This document shows positions 17,037 to 26,247 of a DNA stretch of 64,000 bases, piece after piece. A program made the translations under genes and the position numbers. The stretch is from Spirosoma radiotolerans. GTDB taxonomy: Bacteria; Bacteroidota; Bacteroidia; Cytophagales; Spirosomataceae. The first letter of the stretch is position 1. Every line of letters begins with the position of its first letter. A model generated the notes under the pieces. That model was given only the letters and a program-made list of their open reading frames with translations, did not search any database and had not been told where the DNA came from. The stretch covers positions 744,001 to 808,000 of the forward strand of contig NZ_CP010429.1 of NCBI RefSeq assembly GCF_000974425.1, read 5' to 3'.

Positions 17037-20000
17037 ATGAAAGAACTTCGACAACCGCTTAGCCTGTTGCGCAGCCTTATGAAATTTACTGTCTATCAGT
17101 TACTACTAGCGGCTATGGTAGCCGGTCTGGCAGCGGCCCGCCCGGTGGAAGCACAACGGGTAATGGATCAGCGCGTTACGCTCCATGCCGATAATTTATC
17201 GCTGAAAACCGTTCTGAATAAATTAGGGCGCCAGGCCGATGCACACTTTGCCTACCGGTCAGCTTTGGTTCAGTTAAATGACCGTATATCGCTGGATGCG
17301 ACGAATCAACCCCTGGTTGACGTACTGGATAAGCTGCTAAAAGCGCATCAGCTCACGTATCAGGTGAAAGGGCGGCAGATTATTCTGAATCAGGAACCTC
17401 CTCCTGTTCCTGTCGAATTGCCCTTGACCAACGATGAGAACTCCGCCGACCGGAACCTCTCCGGAACCGTTTCCGATGAAGCGGGCTCCCGGCTGCCCGG
17501 CGTAAGCATCGTGGTTAAAGGAACCAACCGGGGCACGACGACCGATGCCAATGGTCAGTTCCGGATGACTCTCCTGACGGGCGATGATATACTGGTTTTC
17601 AGCTTTGTGGGCTATCTGTCGCGCGAAGTCACGGTGGGAAATCAAACATCGGTCAATGTCAATCTGGCGATCGATACCAAAAACCTGAGCGAAGTTGTCG
17701 TTGTGGGGTACGGTACACAAAAGCGGTCGGATCTGACAGGCTCGATCTCTTCAGTTAAATCGGAGGAGATCAGGAACTTACCCGTTCGGAGTGTTAATGA
17801 AGCCTTACAGGGACGGGCCGCCGGGGTACAGGTTACGCGGAATGACGGAGCACCGGGCAGCAGTTCGGACATTGTTATCCGTGGAGTCGGCTCCATTGGC
17901 GGCATGTCTCCGCTGTATATCGTCGATGGGATCCGAATGGGAACGGGTAACAACTTTAATCTTCAGGATGTCGAATCCATTGAAATCCTGAAAGATGCAA
18001 GTGCGGCTGCTATTTACGGGGCCCAGGCGGCTGGTGGGGTAGTGCTCGTTACGACCAAACGGGGTACTAGCCTGGATAAAATGAAGATCAATTTCAACGC
18101 CTATTATGGGGTTCGGAAGCCGCTCAACCTGTATAAAATGCTGAATACGGCAGATTACGTTACGGCCAAAAAGGCATTTGGCGTGAGCACGGGTGGTTGG
18201 GGCGATCCAAATACCTTACCTGATAACGATTGGGCCAAGGATCTCTATACAAACGGATCAGACCAGAGTTACTCGCTGTCGCTGTCGGGCGCTACGGCTA
18301 AAACCAATTACTATATATCTGCCAACTACCAGCGGGAGGGTGGTACAATGATCGACAATTGGTTTGACCGGTATGGCCTACGCTCGAATGCGGATTTCAA
18401 AATTAACAAAAAGCTTAAGGTTGGTGAAACGTTATACGCCTGGAAAACCGGTAATAACCCTACCGTAACGACGACCTTCCCGTTCCGATCGGCGCCCGTC
18501 GTTCCTATTTATGACCCGACCAACTCGTATGGTGGCTGGGCCAAAACCGGTACGTTCTTCACCGGACCCAACCTGGTTGGGCAGGAATACCAGAATCACC
18601 AGTCGAATGAGACCTACGCGCTGGAAGGAAATATGTATGCCGACTGGGAGATTATCCCCGGCCTTAATCTTCGCTCTACGTTCGGGGCCTCGGTCATCAA
18701 CGTAAAAAACTACAAGTTCACGGAAGCCTATGACTACGGTACGGTGGCCAACCATAATGCGTATCTGTATCGTGAAACGAACAACCAGCGCAACCTGACG
18801 GCCAACTTTGTGCTGACCTATGCCAAAACGGTTGGTCAGCACGAGTTCAAAGCATTGGCCGGCTATGAAGCCTACCAATCCGATCTGAGTTCATTGAACG
18901 CATCGGCCCAGAGTTTTCCCTACGTTACCTACAACCTGGGTCTTACGAGTAATCCAAGCAGCTACATAGCCAGCGGGGGCGAATTCCCGCAGACGCGGTT
19001 GCTGTCTCAATTTGGGCGTGTCAACTACACGTACGCCAACAAATACCTGCTGACGGCGACTGTTCGACGGGATGGTTCGGATCGATTCGGACCCACCAAC
19101 AAATTCGGCGTTTTCCCATCGGCATCGGTGGGTTGGAAACTGAATGAAGAAGCATTCATTCGGGACAATCTCAGCTATATCACGAACCTCAAATTACGGG
19201 CCAGTTACGGAAAATTAGGGAGCACGAGTAACATTCCTCAATACACGTATCAGGCTTCTTTTGCGGGAAATGGAGGGACAAACAGCATGGGGCTACCCGA
19301 TGGTTCCCGCGCGAAAGGATATGCCCTGACGGCTCAGCTCGCCAATCAGGATATCAAATGGGAGTCGGTTAACCAGGCCGATATCGGATTGGATGTTGGC
19401 CTGATGAACAACCGCCTGAATATTACGGTAGACTGGTATAGCCGTCAGACAAATGGAATGATTTACCAGGTTCCGGTAGCCCTGTCGGCTGGTTTCAGCA
19501 CCACCTCGCCAACGGTCGTCTACACGAACATTGGTCAGATGAGCAATAAAGGCCTGGAACTGGCGATCGATTACCGAAACAAGAAAGGTGCCTTCACCTA
19601 TGGCATTACGGCCAATGCGTCGTTTAACACTAATCTGGTGAAAAAACTGGACGGTGTGAATAACAACCCGATCAATGACGGTACTGCCGGCGATTATCTG
19701 GAAAGCACCGTATCCCGTACTCAGGTAGGCCAGCCGCTAGGGCAGTTTTATGGTTACAAAGTGGCTGGAATTTTCCAGAGTGATGCCGAAGTAGCCGCAC
19801 TGAACCAAAAAGCGCAGGAAGCGGCTGCGGCCACGGGTGGCACAACAACCGGCGTTTATTACCAGGCAGCCGCTACGGGAGCTGGCGACCTAAAGTTCGT
19901 GGATACGAATGGGGATGGGAAAATTACCACCGCCGATAAAACATTCATTGGTAGCCCGTGGCCGAAAATGACCTATGGGATCACCTTGAATCTGGCCTGG

Positions 20001-20492
20001 AAAGGCTTCGATTTTTCGGCCTTGTTCCAGGGCATTACCGGCGTTGATGTGTTCAATGGAAACAAGTACTACACGCCAATTTTTGTGGGTGATTATAATA
20101 CCACCCGTGATATTTTCAATACGTCGTTTTTCAATGGCAATGGCCTCACCAGTCTGCCACGCGTAGGCTATACCGATGCTTCGGGCAACTACGTTCGCGA
20201 CCCGAATGCCAACTACACCCGCATTTCGGATTATGCCGTTGAAAGTGGGGCTTTCCTCAAGCTGCGTACGGTTCAGCTCGGTTATACACTGCCCGCTTCG
20301 CTCATGAAGCAATGGAAAATGTCGGGTCTTCGGGTGTACCTGCAAGGACAAAACCTGCTGACGTTCACCAAGTATTCCGGGCTCGATCCTGAAGTGCTGG
20401 GCCGTAATGGCACCACCGCCCGGGGCGTCGATACGATTTACTCCTATCCGCGCACCTCGCTTGTTTCGGCGGGCATCGACGTGACTTTCTAA
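17037..20492 (+). CDS. SusC/RagA-type TonB-linked outer membrane transporter
   Basis: 1151 residues from the ATG at 17037 (MKELRQPL), preferred over 16977 because the signal sequence (LLLAAMVAGLAAARPVEA) then lies in the right place. Order: STN domain (about 45-110), carboxypeptidase-regulatory-like beta domain (about 135-215; LSGTVSDEAGSRLPGVSIVV), TonB plug (about 220-350; SEVVVVGYGTQKRSDLTGS, then ALQGRAAGVQV), and a long beta-barrel ending in a typical aromatic C-terminus (VTF). It imports an oligosaccharide or similar ligand with the SusD protein downstream. The STN domain links it to the sigma/FecR pair upstream. Confidence 0.95.
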   Translation: MKELRQPLSLLRSLMKFTVYQLLLAAMVAGLAAARPVEAQRVMDQRVTLHADNLSLKTVLNKLGRQADAHFAYRSALVQLNDRISLDATNQPLVDVLDKLLKAHQLTYQVKGRQIILNQEPPPVPVELPLTNDENSADRNLSGTVSDEAGSRLPGVSIVVKGTNRGTTTDANGQFRMTLLTGDDILVFSFVGYLSREVTVGNQTSVNVNLAIDTKNLSEVVVVGYGTQKRSDLTGSISSVKSEEIRNLPVRSVNEALQGRAAGVQVTRNDGAPGSSSDIVIRGVGSIGGMSPLYIVDGIRMGTGNNFNLQDVESIEILKDASAAAIYGAQAAGGVVLVTTKRGTSLDKMKINFNAYYGVRKPLNLYKMLNTADYVTAKKAFGVSTGGWGDPNTLPDNDWAKDLYTNGSDQSYSLSLSGATAKTNYYISANYQREGGTMIDNWFDRYGLRSNADFKINKKLKVGETLYAWKTGNNPTVTTTFPFRSAPVVPIYDPTNSYGGWAKTGTFFTGPNLVGQEYQNHQSNETYALEGNMYADWEIIPGLNLRSTFGASVINVKNYKFTEAYDYGTVANHNAYLYRETNNQRNLTANFVLTYAKTVGQHEFKALAGYEAYQSDLSSLNASAQSFPYVTYNLGLTSNPSSYIASGGEFPQTRLLSQFGRVNYTYANKYLLTATVRRDGSDRFGPTNKFGVFPSASVGWKLNEEAFIRDNLSYITNLKLRASYGKLGSTSNIPQYTYQASFAGNGGTNSMGLPDGSRAKGYALTAQLANQDIKWESVNQADIGLDVGLMNNRLNITVDWYSRQTNGMIYQVPVALSAGFSTTSPTVVYTNIGQMSNKGLELAIDYRNKKGAFTYGITANASFNTNLVKKLDGVNNNPINDGTAGDYLESTVSRTQVGQPLGQFYGYKVAGIFQSDAEVAALNQKAQEAAAATGGTTTGVYYQAAATGAGDLKFVDTNGDGKITTADKTFIGSPWPKMTYGITLNLAWKGFDFSALFQGITGVDVFNGNKYYTPIFVGDYNTTRDIFNTSFFNGNGLTSLPRVGYTDASGNYVRDPNANYTRISDYAVESGAFLKLRTVQLGYTLPASLMKQWKMSGLRVYLQGQNLLTFTKYSGLDPEVLGRNGTTARGVDTIYSYPRTSLVSAGIDVTF

Positions 20493-20534
20493 AATTCATT
20501 CACGGTATAAAGTGATATCAAACGATCGTTCATT

Positions 20535-22265
20535 ATGAAAATACTAGTCAAACTTTTCCTCCTTGTCTTCGTGCTGGGTACGTTATCCTGCAAAGAGAGT
20601 TTCGTCAATGTGGATAACCCGACGGCTATTTCCACCGCCAGTTACCCGGCTACGGTGGCTGACCTGGAGCAGCTATTGCTGGGTGCCTATGCAACACAAC
20701 ATGCGCCGAGCCTGTATGGCCACAACATGCTGGCCAAAAACACGTATCTGTGGGATCATACCACCGATCTGAGCTGGCAGGGAACAACGACCTGGATTCA
20801 GTTAGCGCAAAATAATTCGCAGCCTAACGACAGCTTTTTGCAGGGAACCTGGCAGGATTTATGGCGGGGCGTTCAACGCTGCAATACGTTGCTGGCCGGT
20901 ATTGAAACCTTCAATGCAAAAGCGAATGCGGCAGACGTGGCCTCGGCGAATCTGATCAAAGGGCAGACCTTGTACCTGCGGGCCTGGTATTATTTTTACC
21001 TGACGACATTATGGGGCGAAAGCTTTATCGTTGATGGGCAGGGTGGCGATAAAATGGGCGTACCGCTGATCACGAAAACTTCGACTAGCCTGCCCGAAAC
21101 GCAGGTGGCCCGTTCTACCGTTAAGCAGTGCTGGGACTTTATTGTCACGGATCTAAAAGCAGCCGAAACCCTGCTGAAAGGGAAAAGCTGGGCGGGCGCA
21201 ACGGACAAATACAAGATCGGCGAGTGGGGGGTCAAGGCCTTTCTGGGTAAGGTGTATGTATACACGCAGGACTGGACGAATGCGAAGACCTACCTGAGCG
21301 ACGTGGTCACCAACAGTGGCAAGTCCCTGGCTCCCTTCGAAACCTACAAAACCATGTTCAACGGCCAAAATGAATTCAATTCGGAATCACTGGTTGAACT
21401 CAATTTAAACGTTGATATGACATACCGGGGTACGGACGACCGCTCGATGGGCTCCAGCATCGGCATGGTGATTGCGCCGACCTACGTCGGACCCAACGGC
21501 GCTCAGGCCGCATCGGCCTGGTCGAACGTCTTCCCGCATGCAAAGAACATTGCTCGGTTTGGCTTTAACCTGGGGCACTACTTCCCGACAGGAACCGCGA
21601 CGGCCAATGTGGCGAATGTCGATAAATCGTACATCACGCGCTCCATGGCAGCCCGAACCAATAAAACGGTAGACCCTCGGTTGTGGGTTTCCTGTTTGCA
21701 ACCGTACGTCGATTCAATGATTGTAAGTGGAGTTAAAAAGCCAATTTCACACTACCTGGATATTTCCGAAATCGACATGGAAGCCTGGAGCTTCCGGAAA
21801 TACATTTACCTGAACGGAGCCGAGGGGGAGGTCAATATGGCGAATGGTGACAATATCCTGTGGCTCCGGCTGGCGGACGTATACCTGCTCTATGCCGAAA
21901 CGCTGACGCATTCGGGCGATAATGCCACTGCTTTGGAGTATGTCAATAAAGTCCGACGACGAGCCTATGGTTATGCCGTCAACACACCATCGGCAGTTGA
22001 TTATAAATCCCTGACCGATCAGACCAGCGCGCCCGACAATGTGCTTAAAAATGACCCGCTCAAATACGAGCGATGGGCGGAGATGTTTGGCGAAGGACAC
22101 TGGTGGTTTGATGTGTGCCGCTGGAAAATAGGGGATAAAGAAGCTGCGTATTACCAGCGGGTCCGTGGTGGCGCCATCCAATGGGATGCGACCGACTACG
22201 CGCAGCCCATCCCCATCAATGAGATCACGTCGAATGTCAGTATAAAGCAAAATCCAGGCTATTGA
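20535..22265 (+). CDS. SusD/RagB-family surface lipoprotein
   Basis: 576 residues. Lipoprotein signal with lipobox LGTLSC at about 14-19. The C-terminal region is typical: ILWLRLADVYLLYAETLTHSG, YVNKVRRRAYGY, ERWAEMFGEGHWWFDVCRW and the final AQPIPINEIT...NPGY. It caps the SusC barrel on the cell surface and binds substrate. Starts 42 bp after susC; a strong hairpin follows at 22269-22309. Confidence 0.95.
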   Translation: MKILVKLFLLVFVLGTLSCKESFVNVDNPTAISTASYPATVADLEQLLLGAYATQHAPSLYGHNMLAKNTYLWDHTTDLSWQGTTTWIQLAQNNSQPNDSFLQGTWQDLWRGVQRCNTLLAGIETFNAKANAADVASANLIKGQTLYLRAWYYFYLTTLWGESFIVDGQGGDKMGVPLITKTSTSLPETQVARSTVKQCWDFIVTDLKAAETLLKGKSWAGATDKYKIGEWGVKAFLGKVYVYTQDWTNAKTYLSDVVTNSGKSLAPFETYKTMFNGQNEFNSESLVELNLNVDMTYRGTDDRSMGSSIGMVIAPTYVGPNGAQAASAWSNVFPHAKNIARFGFNLGHYFPTGTATANVANVDKSYITRSMAARTNKTVDPRLWVSCLQPYVDSMIVSGVKKPISHYLDISEIDMEAWSFRKYIYLNGAEGEVNMANGDNILWLRLADVYLLYAETLTHSGDNATALEYVNKVRRRAYGYAVNTPSAVDYKSLTDQTSAPDNVLKNDPLKYERWAEMFGEGHWWFDVCRWKIGDKEAAYYQRVRGGAIQWDATDYAQPIPINEITSNVSIKQNPGY

Positions 22266-22268
22266 GTA

Positions 22269-22309
22269 GGTACCGTGGTGTCGGGTGCTTACCCAGGCAT
22301 CACGGTACC
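22269..22309. terminator. stem-loop after susD
   Basis: GGTACCGTGGTG (22269-22280) pairs with CATCACGGTACC (22298-22309), 12 bp with one G-U. No T-run, so it is probably a 3'-end hairpin or partial terminator between susD and the dehydrogenase gene. Confidence 0.5.
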
Positions 22310-22471
22310 ACCCATGCAGATTTCGACGGGCCGTCTTTTGGCCAGCCCGGATTGAGAGCCGCAAAGCTGAGCCCGGAAAGGAGTTTACCCGGAAAATAAT
22401 GTACGGCTAGTATGTACCGCCAGCAGTCAGCCAGCCAATTCAGAACGTTTCGATCAGTTCAACAGCACTTC

Positions 22472-24673
22472 ATGAAGTACATCATACAAATTGGGTCGAT
22501 TGGAGTAACCGCGTTACTCCTGATGGCCACTTATCCCAGTCGAGATGCGGTACCTGATCCGCCGTCGGGTAATACAGATTGGGTCAACTACGGCGGCAAT
22601 AAGGCGGGTAATCGTTACTCAACGCTTAGCCAGATCAATATCGGAAACGTTAAAAATCTCCGTGTAGCCTGGACTTACAATGCAGCTGAGGCCGATGGTA
22701 AAGACGCTCGTCAGCCGGAAATCCAGTGTCAGCCCATTGTGGTCAATGGTATTTTATACGGCACAACGCCTAAGCTGAAGCTATTTGCGCTGCGGGCCAG
22801 TACGGGCGAGCAACTCTGGCTATTTGACCCATTTAAAGACAAGCCGGCCCGCTATAACCCAAACCGGGGCGTTCTTTATTGGGAAAATAGCGCCCCTAAC
22901 AGTGGGCCGGACAAACGGATTCTCTATTCGGCCGGGCCGACGCTCTTCGCGATTGATGCCCTGACAGGCAAGCCGGTGGCGCAGTTTGGTAAAAATGGGG
23001 CGGTCGACATGCGGGAAGGGCTGATCGACAACCCGCAACAGGACATTACTAAACTGGCTGTTACGGCGACCAGTCCGGGCGTTATCTATAAGGATTTGCT
23101 GGTCATGGGCTGTACCGTCTCTGAATATGGTGATGCCGCGCCGGGCCATATTCGCGCGTTCGACGTTCGCACGGGGAAGATTCGCTGGACCTTTCGTACG
23201 GTTCCCCAACCGGGTGATGTCGGGTATGAAACCTGGCCGAAAGACGCTTACAAGAAAATTGGCGGAGCCAACAACTGGGCTGGCATGGTACTCGATGAGA
23301 AGCGGGGTATGGTGTACCTAGGTACCGGTTCACCAGCGGTCGATTTCTACGGCGGAAGCCGGGCCGGGCAGAACCTGTACGCCGATTGTATCCTTGCGCT
23401 CAATGCCGAAACGGGCAAACTGAAGTGGCATTACCAGACCGTTCACCATGATTTGTGGGATCGTGATCTGCCCTGTCAACCAAATCTGGTTACCGTAAAG
23501 CACAATGGTCGGCTGGTAGATGCGGTGGCGCAGTCTACGAAAGACGGCCTGGTTTATGTTCTGGACCGCGAAACAGGGACTTCGCTTTTTCCGGTCGAGG
23601 AGCGGGTGGTGCCAACGACTGGCCTTCCCGGCGAGCAGCCCTGGCCCAAACAACGCTTTCCGCTGAAACCTAAACCCTTTGCCCGACAGGTATTCACCGA
23701 GGCCGACATCACCGACCGCACGCCCGAAGCCCATGCCTTTGTTAAGGAGCGATTTAAAAAAACACGATCCGGTAATAAATTCATGCCACCCAGTCTGGAA
23801 GGAACGCTGTTCTTCGGAATCGGTGGTGGAGCGGAATGGGGCGGTAACGCGGCTGACCCGGATGGCATCCTGTATCAGAATTCCAACGAGATGGTGTGGG
23901 ATCTGAAAATGGCAGATATGGCCGCCCGAACGGCAGAAATAGCGTCAAAAGGAAAATCATTGTATCAAAACAACTGTGCCGCCTGTCATGGTATCGACCG
24001 GAAAGGAAGTGGCGAGGCTTATCCGAGTCTGGTCGATGTTGGGAAGAGGTTGTCGGGCCAGGACATTCAGGCTATTCTAAAAACCGGTCGGGGCCGCATG
24101 CCGTCATTCGAGCATATTTCCGAGCAAGACCGAGGGATGCTTGTCCGGTTTTTGCTCAATACTGAAACCAAAGCGGGTGAACCGGGCGACCAGCACAGCG
24201 CGAATGCGCCCACGGCGGTAGCCGAAAAATCGGAGTTTCCGTACATCCCGCCTTACATCAACAATGGCTGGACACGCTTCGTCGATCCAGATGGCTATCC
24301 GGCCGTGAAACCGCCATGGGGCACGCTCAACGCTATTGATCTAAACACAGGCGAATACCTGTGGAAGGTGCCATTGGGCGAGTTTCCTGAGTTGACAAAA
24401 AAGGGAATTCCCATTACCGGTACTGAAAACTACGGCGGTCCGATTGTCACGGCGGGTGGCCTGGTATTTATCGCGGCTACCTACGACGAGCGCATTCGGG
24501 CATTCGACCGTAAATCGGGTAAAGTCGTTTGGGAGTATCAACTGCCGGCTGGCGGATTCGCTACGCCCATCACGTATCAGGTGAACGGCAAGCAATACCT
24601 TGTTATAGCTGCTGGGGGCGTCAAAAATGGGCACAAACCCGGCGGTTCTTATATCGCGTTTGCCCTTCCCTGA
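22472..24673 (+). CDS. PQQ-dependent dehydrogenase with inserted haem-c domain
   Basis: 733 residues from the ATG at 22472 (MKYIIQIGSIGVTALLLMA, signal peptide); the frame also has a start at 22412. The mature N-terminus begins WVNYGGNKAGNRYSTLSQI, the hallmark of quinoprotein glucose/alcohol dehydrogenases, followed by beta-propeller tryptophan-docking repeats (WTFRTV, GKLKWHYQTVHHDLWD). Around residue 500 a cytochrome c motif CAACH with a later Met-rich segment (GRGRMPSF) forms an inserted haem domain, then the propeller resumes (TLNAIDLNTGEYLWKVPLGE). It should oxidise a sugar or alcohol in the periplasm and pass electrons to its own haem. PQQ synthesis genes are not in this window. Confidence 0.92.
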   Translation: MKYIIQIGSIGVTALLLMATYPSRDAVPDPPSGNTDWVNYGGNKAGNRYSTLSQINIGNVKNLRVAWTYNAAEADGKDARQPEIQCQPIVVNGILYGTTPKLKLFALRASTGEQLWLFDPFKDKPARYNPNRGVLYWENSAPNSGPDKRILYSAGPTLFAIDALTGKPVAQFGKNGAVDMREGLIDNPQQDITKLAVTATSPGVIYKDLLVMGCTVSEYGDAAPGHIRAFDVRTGKIRWTFRTVPQPGDVGYETWPKDAYKKIGGANNWAGMVLDEKRGMVYLGTGSPAVDFYGGSRAGQNLYADCILALNAETGKLKWHYQTVHHDLWDRDLPCQPNLVTVKHNGRLVDAVAQSTKDGLVYVLDRETGTSLFPVEERVVPTTGLPGEQPWPKQRFPLKPKPFARQVFTEADITDRTPEAHAFVKERFKKTRSGNKFMPPSLEGTLFFGIGGGAEWGGNAADPDGILYQNSNEMVWDLKMADMAARTAEIASKGKSLYQNNCAACHGIDRKGSGEAYPSLVDVGKRLSGQDIQAILKTGRGRMPSFEHISEQDRGMLVRFLLNTETKAGEPGDQHSANAPTAVAEKSEFPYIPPYINNGWTRFVDPDGYPAVKPPWGTLNAIDLNTGEYLWKVPLGEFPELTKKGIPITGTENYGGPIVTAGGLVFIAATYDERIRAFDRKSGKVVWEYQLPAGGFATPITYQVNGKQYLVIAAGGVKNGHKPGGSYIAFALP

Positions 24674-24719
24674 AACAACTTAAACTAAACAAACTCATTA
24701 ACCGATCAAAACTCATTTC

Positions 24720-26099
24720 ATGAATACAAACCTTGAATCCCCAGAATCTCAACTTAATCAGAGTCGTCGTGACGCCCTCAAAATGCTTGGTTTTGGTTCA
24801 TCAGCTGGTGTACTGAGCCTCTTTGGTGGCCTCTCAACTGCCGAAGCGCGCGAACAACAGGGCAAGCCAAGTTACGCCATCGGCGCCCCACCCGTCAAAA
24901 TCAAATCGGTCAAAGCCATCGCCACCGCCCCCCAGGGATCTAACCTCATCGTGGTCAAAGTCGAAACCACCGAACCCGGACTCTATGGCCTGGGTTGCGC
25001 CACCTTCACCCAACGGGCGGCTGCCGTCGTGGTCGCCATCAACACCTACCTCAATGAGTTTTGTGTGGGCAAAGATGTCGATAACATCGAAGATATGTGG
25101 CAGTCGGCTTACGTGAGCTCCTACTGGCGCAATGGGCCGGTGCTCAACAACGCCCTCTCGGGGCTGGATCAGGCCCTGTGGGACATCAAAGGCAAACGAG
25201 CCAAGATGCCGGTTTACCAACTGCTGGGGGGCAAAGTCCGCTTCGCCATTCCCTGCTACACCCACGCCGGTGGTAACACCCCCGAAGCCACCGCCGACAG
25301 CGTCAAGAAGTTCATGGAGCAGGGCTTCAAGTACATCCGCATCCAGCAGGGCGGGTACGGTGGGGTGGGCAGCAACGTCGACAAACCTGACTTCAAGACG
25401 GCCGGTTTCGGCTATGAAGGCGATGCCTACATGAATGTAATGGGCTACCTCAAGTCAGTGCCCAAGATGTTCGAGACAGTCCGCAAACAGTGCGGAGAAG
25501 AGATCGAGTTGCTTCATGATGTCCATGAGCGGGTGCAACCCATCGAGGCCATCAACATGATCAAGCAGGTAGAAGACTACCGGCCGTTCTTCATCGAGGA
25601 CCCTTTCTCGCCCGAGAACATGAAGTGGTTTGCCCAACTGCGGCAGACCACCACGGTGCCCATCGCAATGGGCGAATTGTTCAACAACATCAATGAGTTC
25701 AAGGAGCCCATGGTCAACCAGTGGTTTGACTACATCCGGATTCACGTTTCTCAGATTGGGGGCATCACCCCGGCCATGAAGGTGGCCCGGTTGGGCGAGT
25801 GGTTCAACGTACGGACGGCCTGGCACGGACCGGGGGATGTGTCGCCGGTGGGCCACGCGGCCCACGCGCACATCGATCTGGCGGTGTGGAACTTTGGGAT
25901 TCAGGAAGCGGTGGCTTTTTCGGAGAAGACGCAAGCTGTTTTCAGCGGTTGTCCGACGATGGCCAAGGGCTACATGTCGGTCAACGAAGTGCCGGGTTTA
26001 GGGGTAGACATCAACGAGAAGGAAGCGGCCAAGTATCCCATCACCACCAAGTCCAACTGGCAGGTGCGCCGAATGGATGGAACAATCATCAGGCCGTAA
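24720..26099 (+). CDS. Tat-exported mandelate racemase/enolase-superfamily (mannonate dehydratase-like) protein
   Basis: 459 residues. The N-terminus SRRDALKMLGFGSSAGVLSL is a twin-arginine signal. The body is an enolase-superfamily barrel: Asp/His metal region HDVHERVQPIEA, FIEDPF, MGELFNNI, then IRIHVSQIGGITPAMKVA and the WHGPGDVSPVGHAAHAHID end segment, as in the RspA/ManD subgroup that dehydrates aldonates. It sits behind SusCD and the PQQ dehydrogenase, so a sugar oxidised outside could be dehydrated in the periplasm (inference). Its DNA is unusually rich in C-ending codons compared with neighbours, which may mean strong expression or a different origin. Confidence 0.88.
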   Translation: MNTNLESPESQLNQSRRDALKMLGFGSSAGVLSLFGGLSTAEAREQQGKPSYAIGAPPVKIKSVKAIATAPQGSNLIVVKVETTEPGLYGLGCATFTQRAAAVVVAINTYLNEFCVGKDVDNIEDMWQSAYVSSYWRNGPVLNNALSGLDQALWDIKGKRAKMPVYQLLGGKVRFAIPCYTHAGGNTPEATADSVKKFMEQGFKYIRIQQGGYGGVGSNVDKPDFKTAGFGYEGDAYMNVMGYLKSVPKMFETVRKQCGEEIELLHDVHERVQPIEAINMIKQVEDYRPFFIEDPFSPENMKWFAQLRQTTTVPIAMGELFNNINEFKEPMVNQWFDYIRIHVSQIGGITPAMKVARLGEWFNVRTAWHGPGDVSPVGHAAHAHIDLAVWNFGIQEAVAFSEKTQAVFSGCPTMAKGYMSVNEVPGLGVDINEKEAAKYPITTKSNWQVRRMDGTIIRP

Positions 26100-26102
26100 T
26101 AA

Positions 26103-26192
26103 ATGAGTAACTCAACATCAAGAGCCACTTTCAAACTTGGTAAACGACCTATCGGACAACTCCTGAAGAAGGCTTTGTCCAGGCATGAATAA
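26103..26192 (+). CDS. possible 29-residue peptide
   Basis: A start four bases after the dehydratase stop opens a short frame with a basic, amphipathic composition (LGKRPIGQLLKKAL). It could be translated with the upstream gene, but nothing else supports it and it may be a chance frame. Confidence 0.2.
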   Translation: MSNSTSRATFKLGKRPIGQLLKKALSRHE

Positions 26193-26247
26193 AGTCTCTT
26201 TCAGCGATCGTTCGATGGGTCAAAGGTAAAATGATAGACGGTTAATC

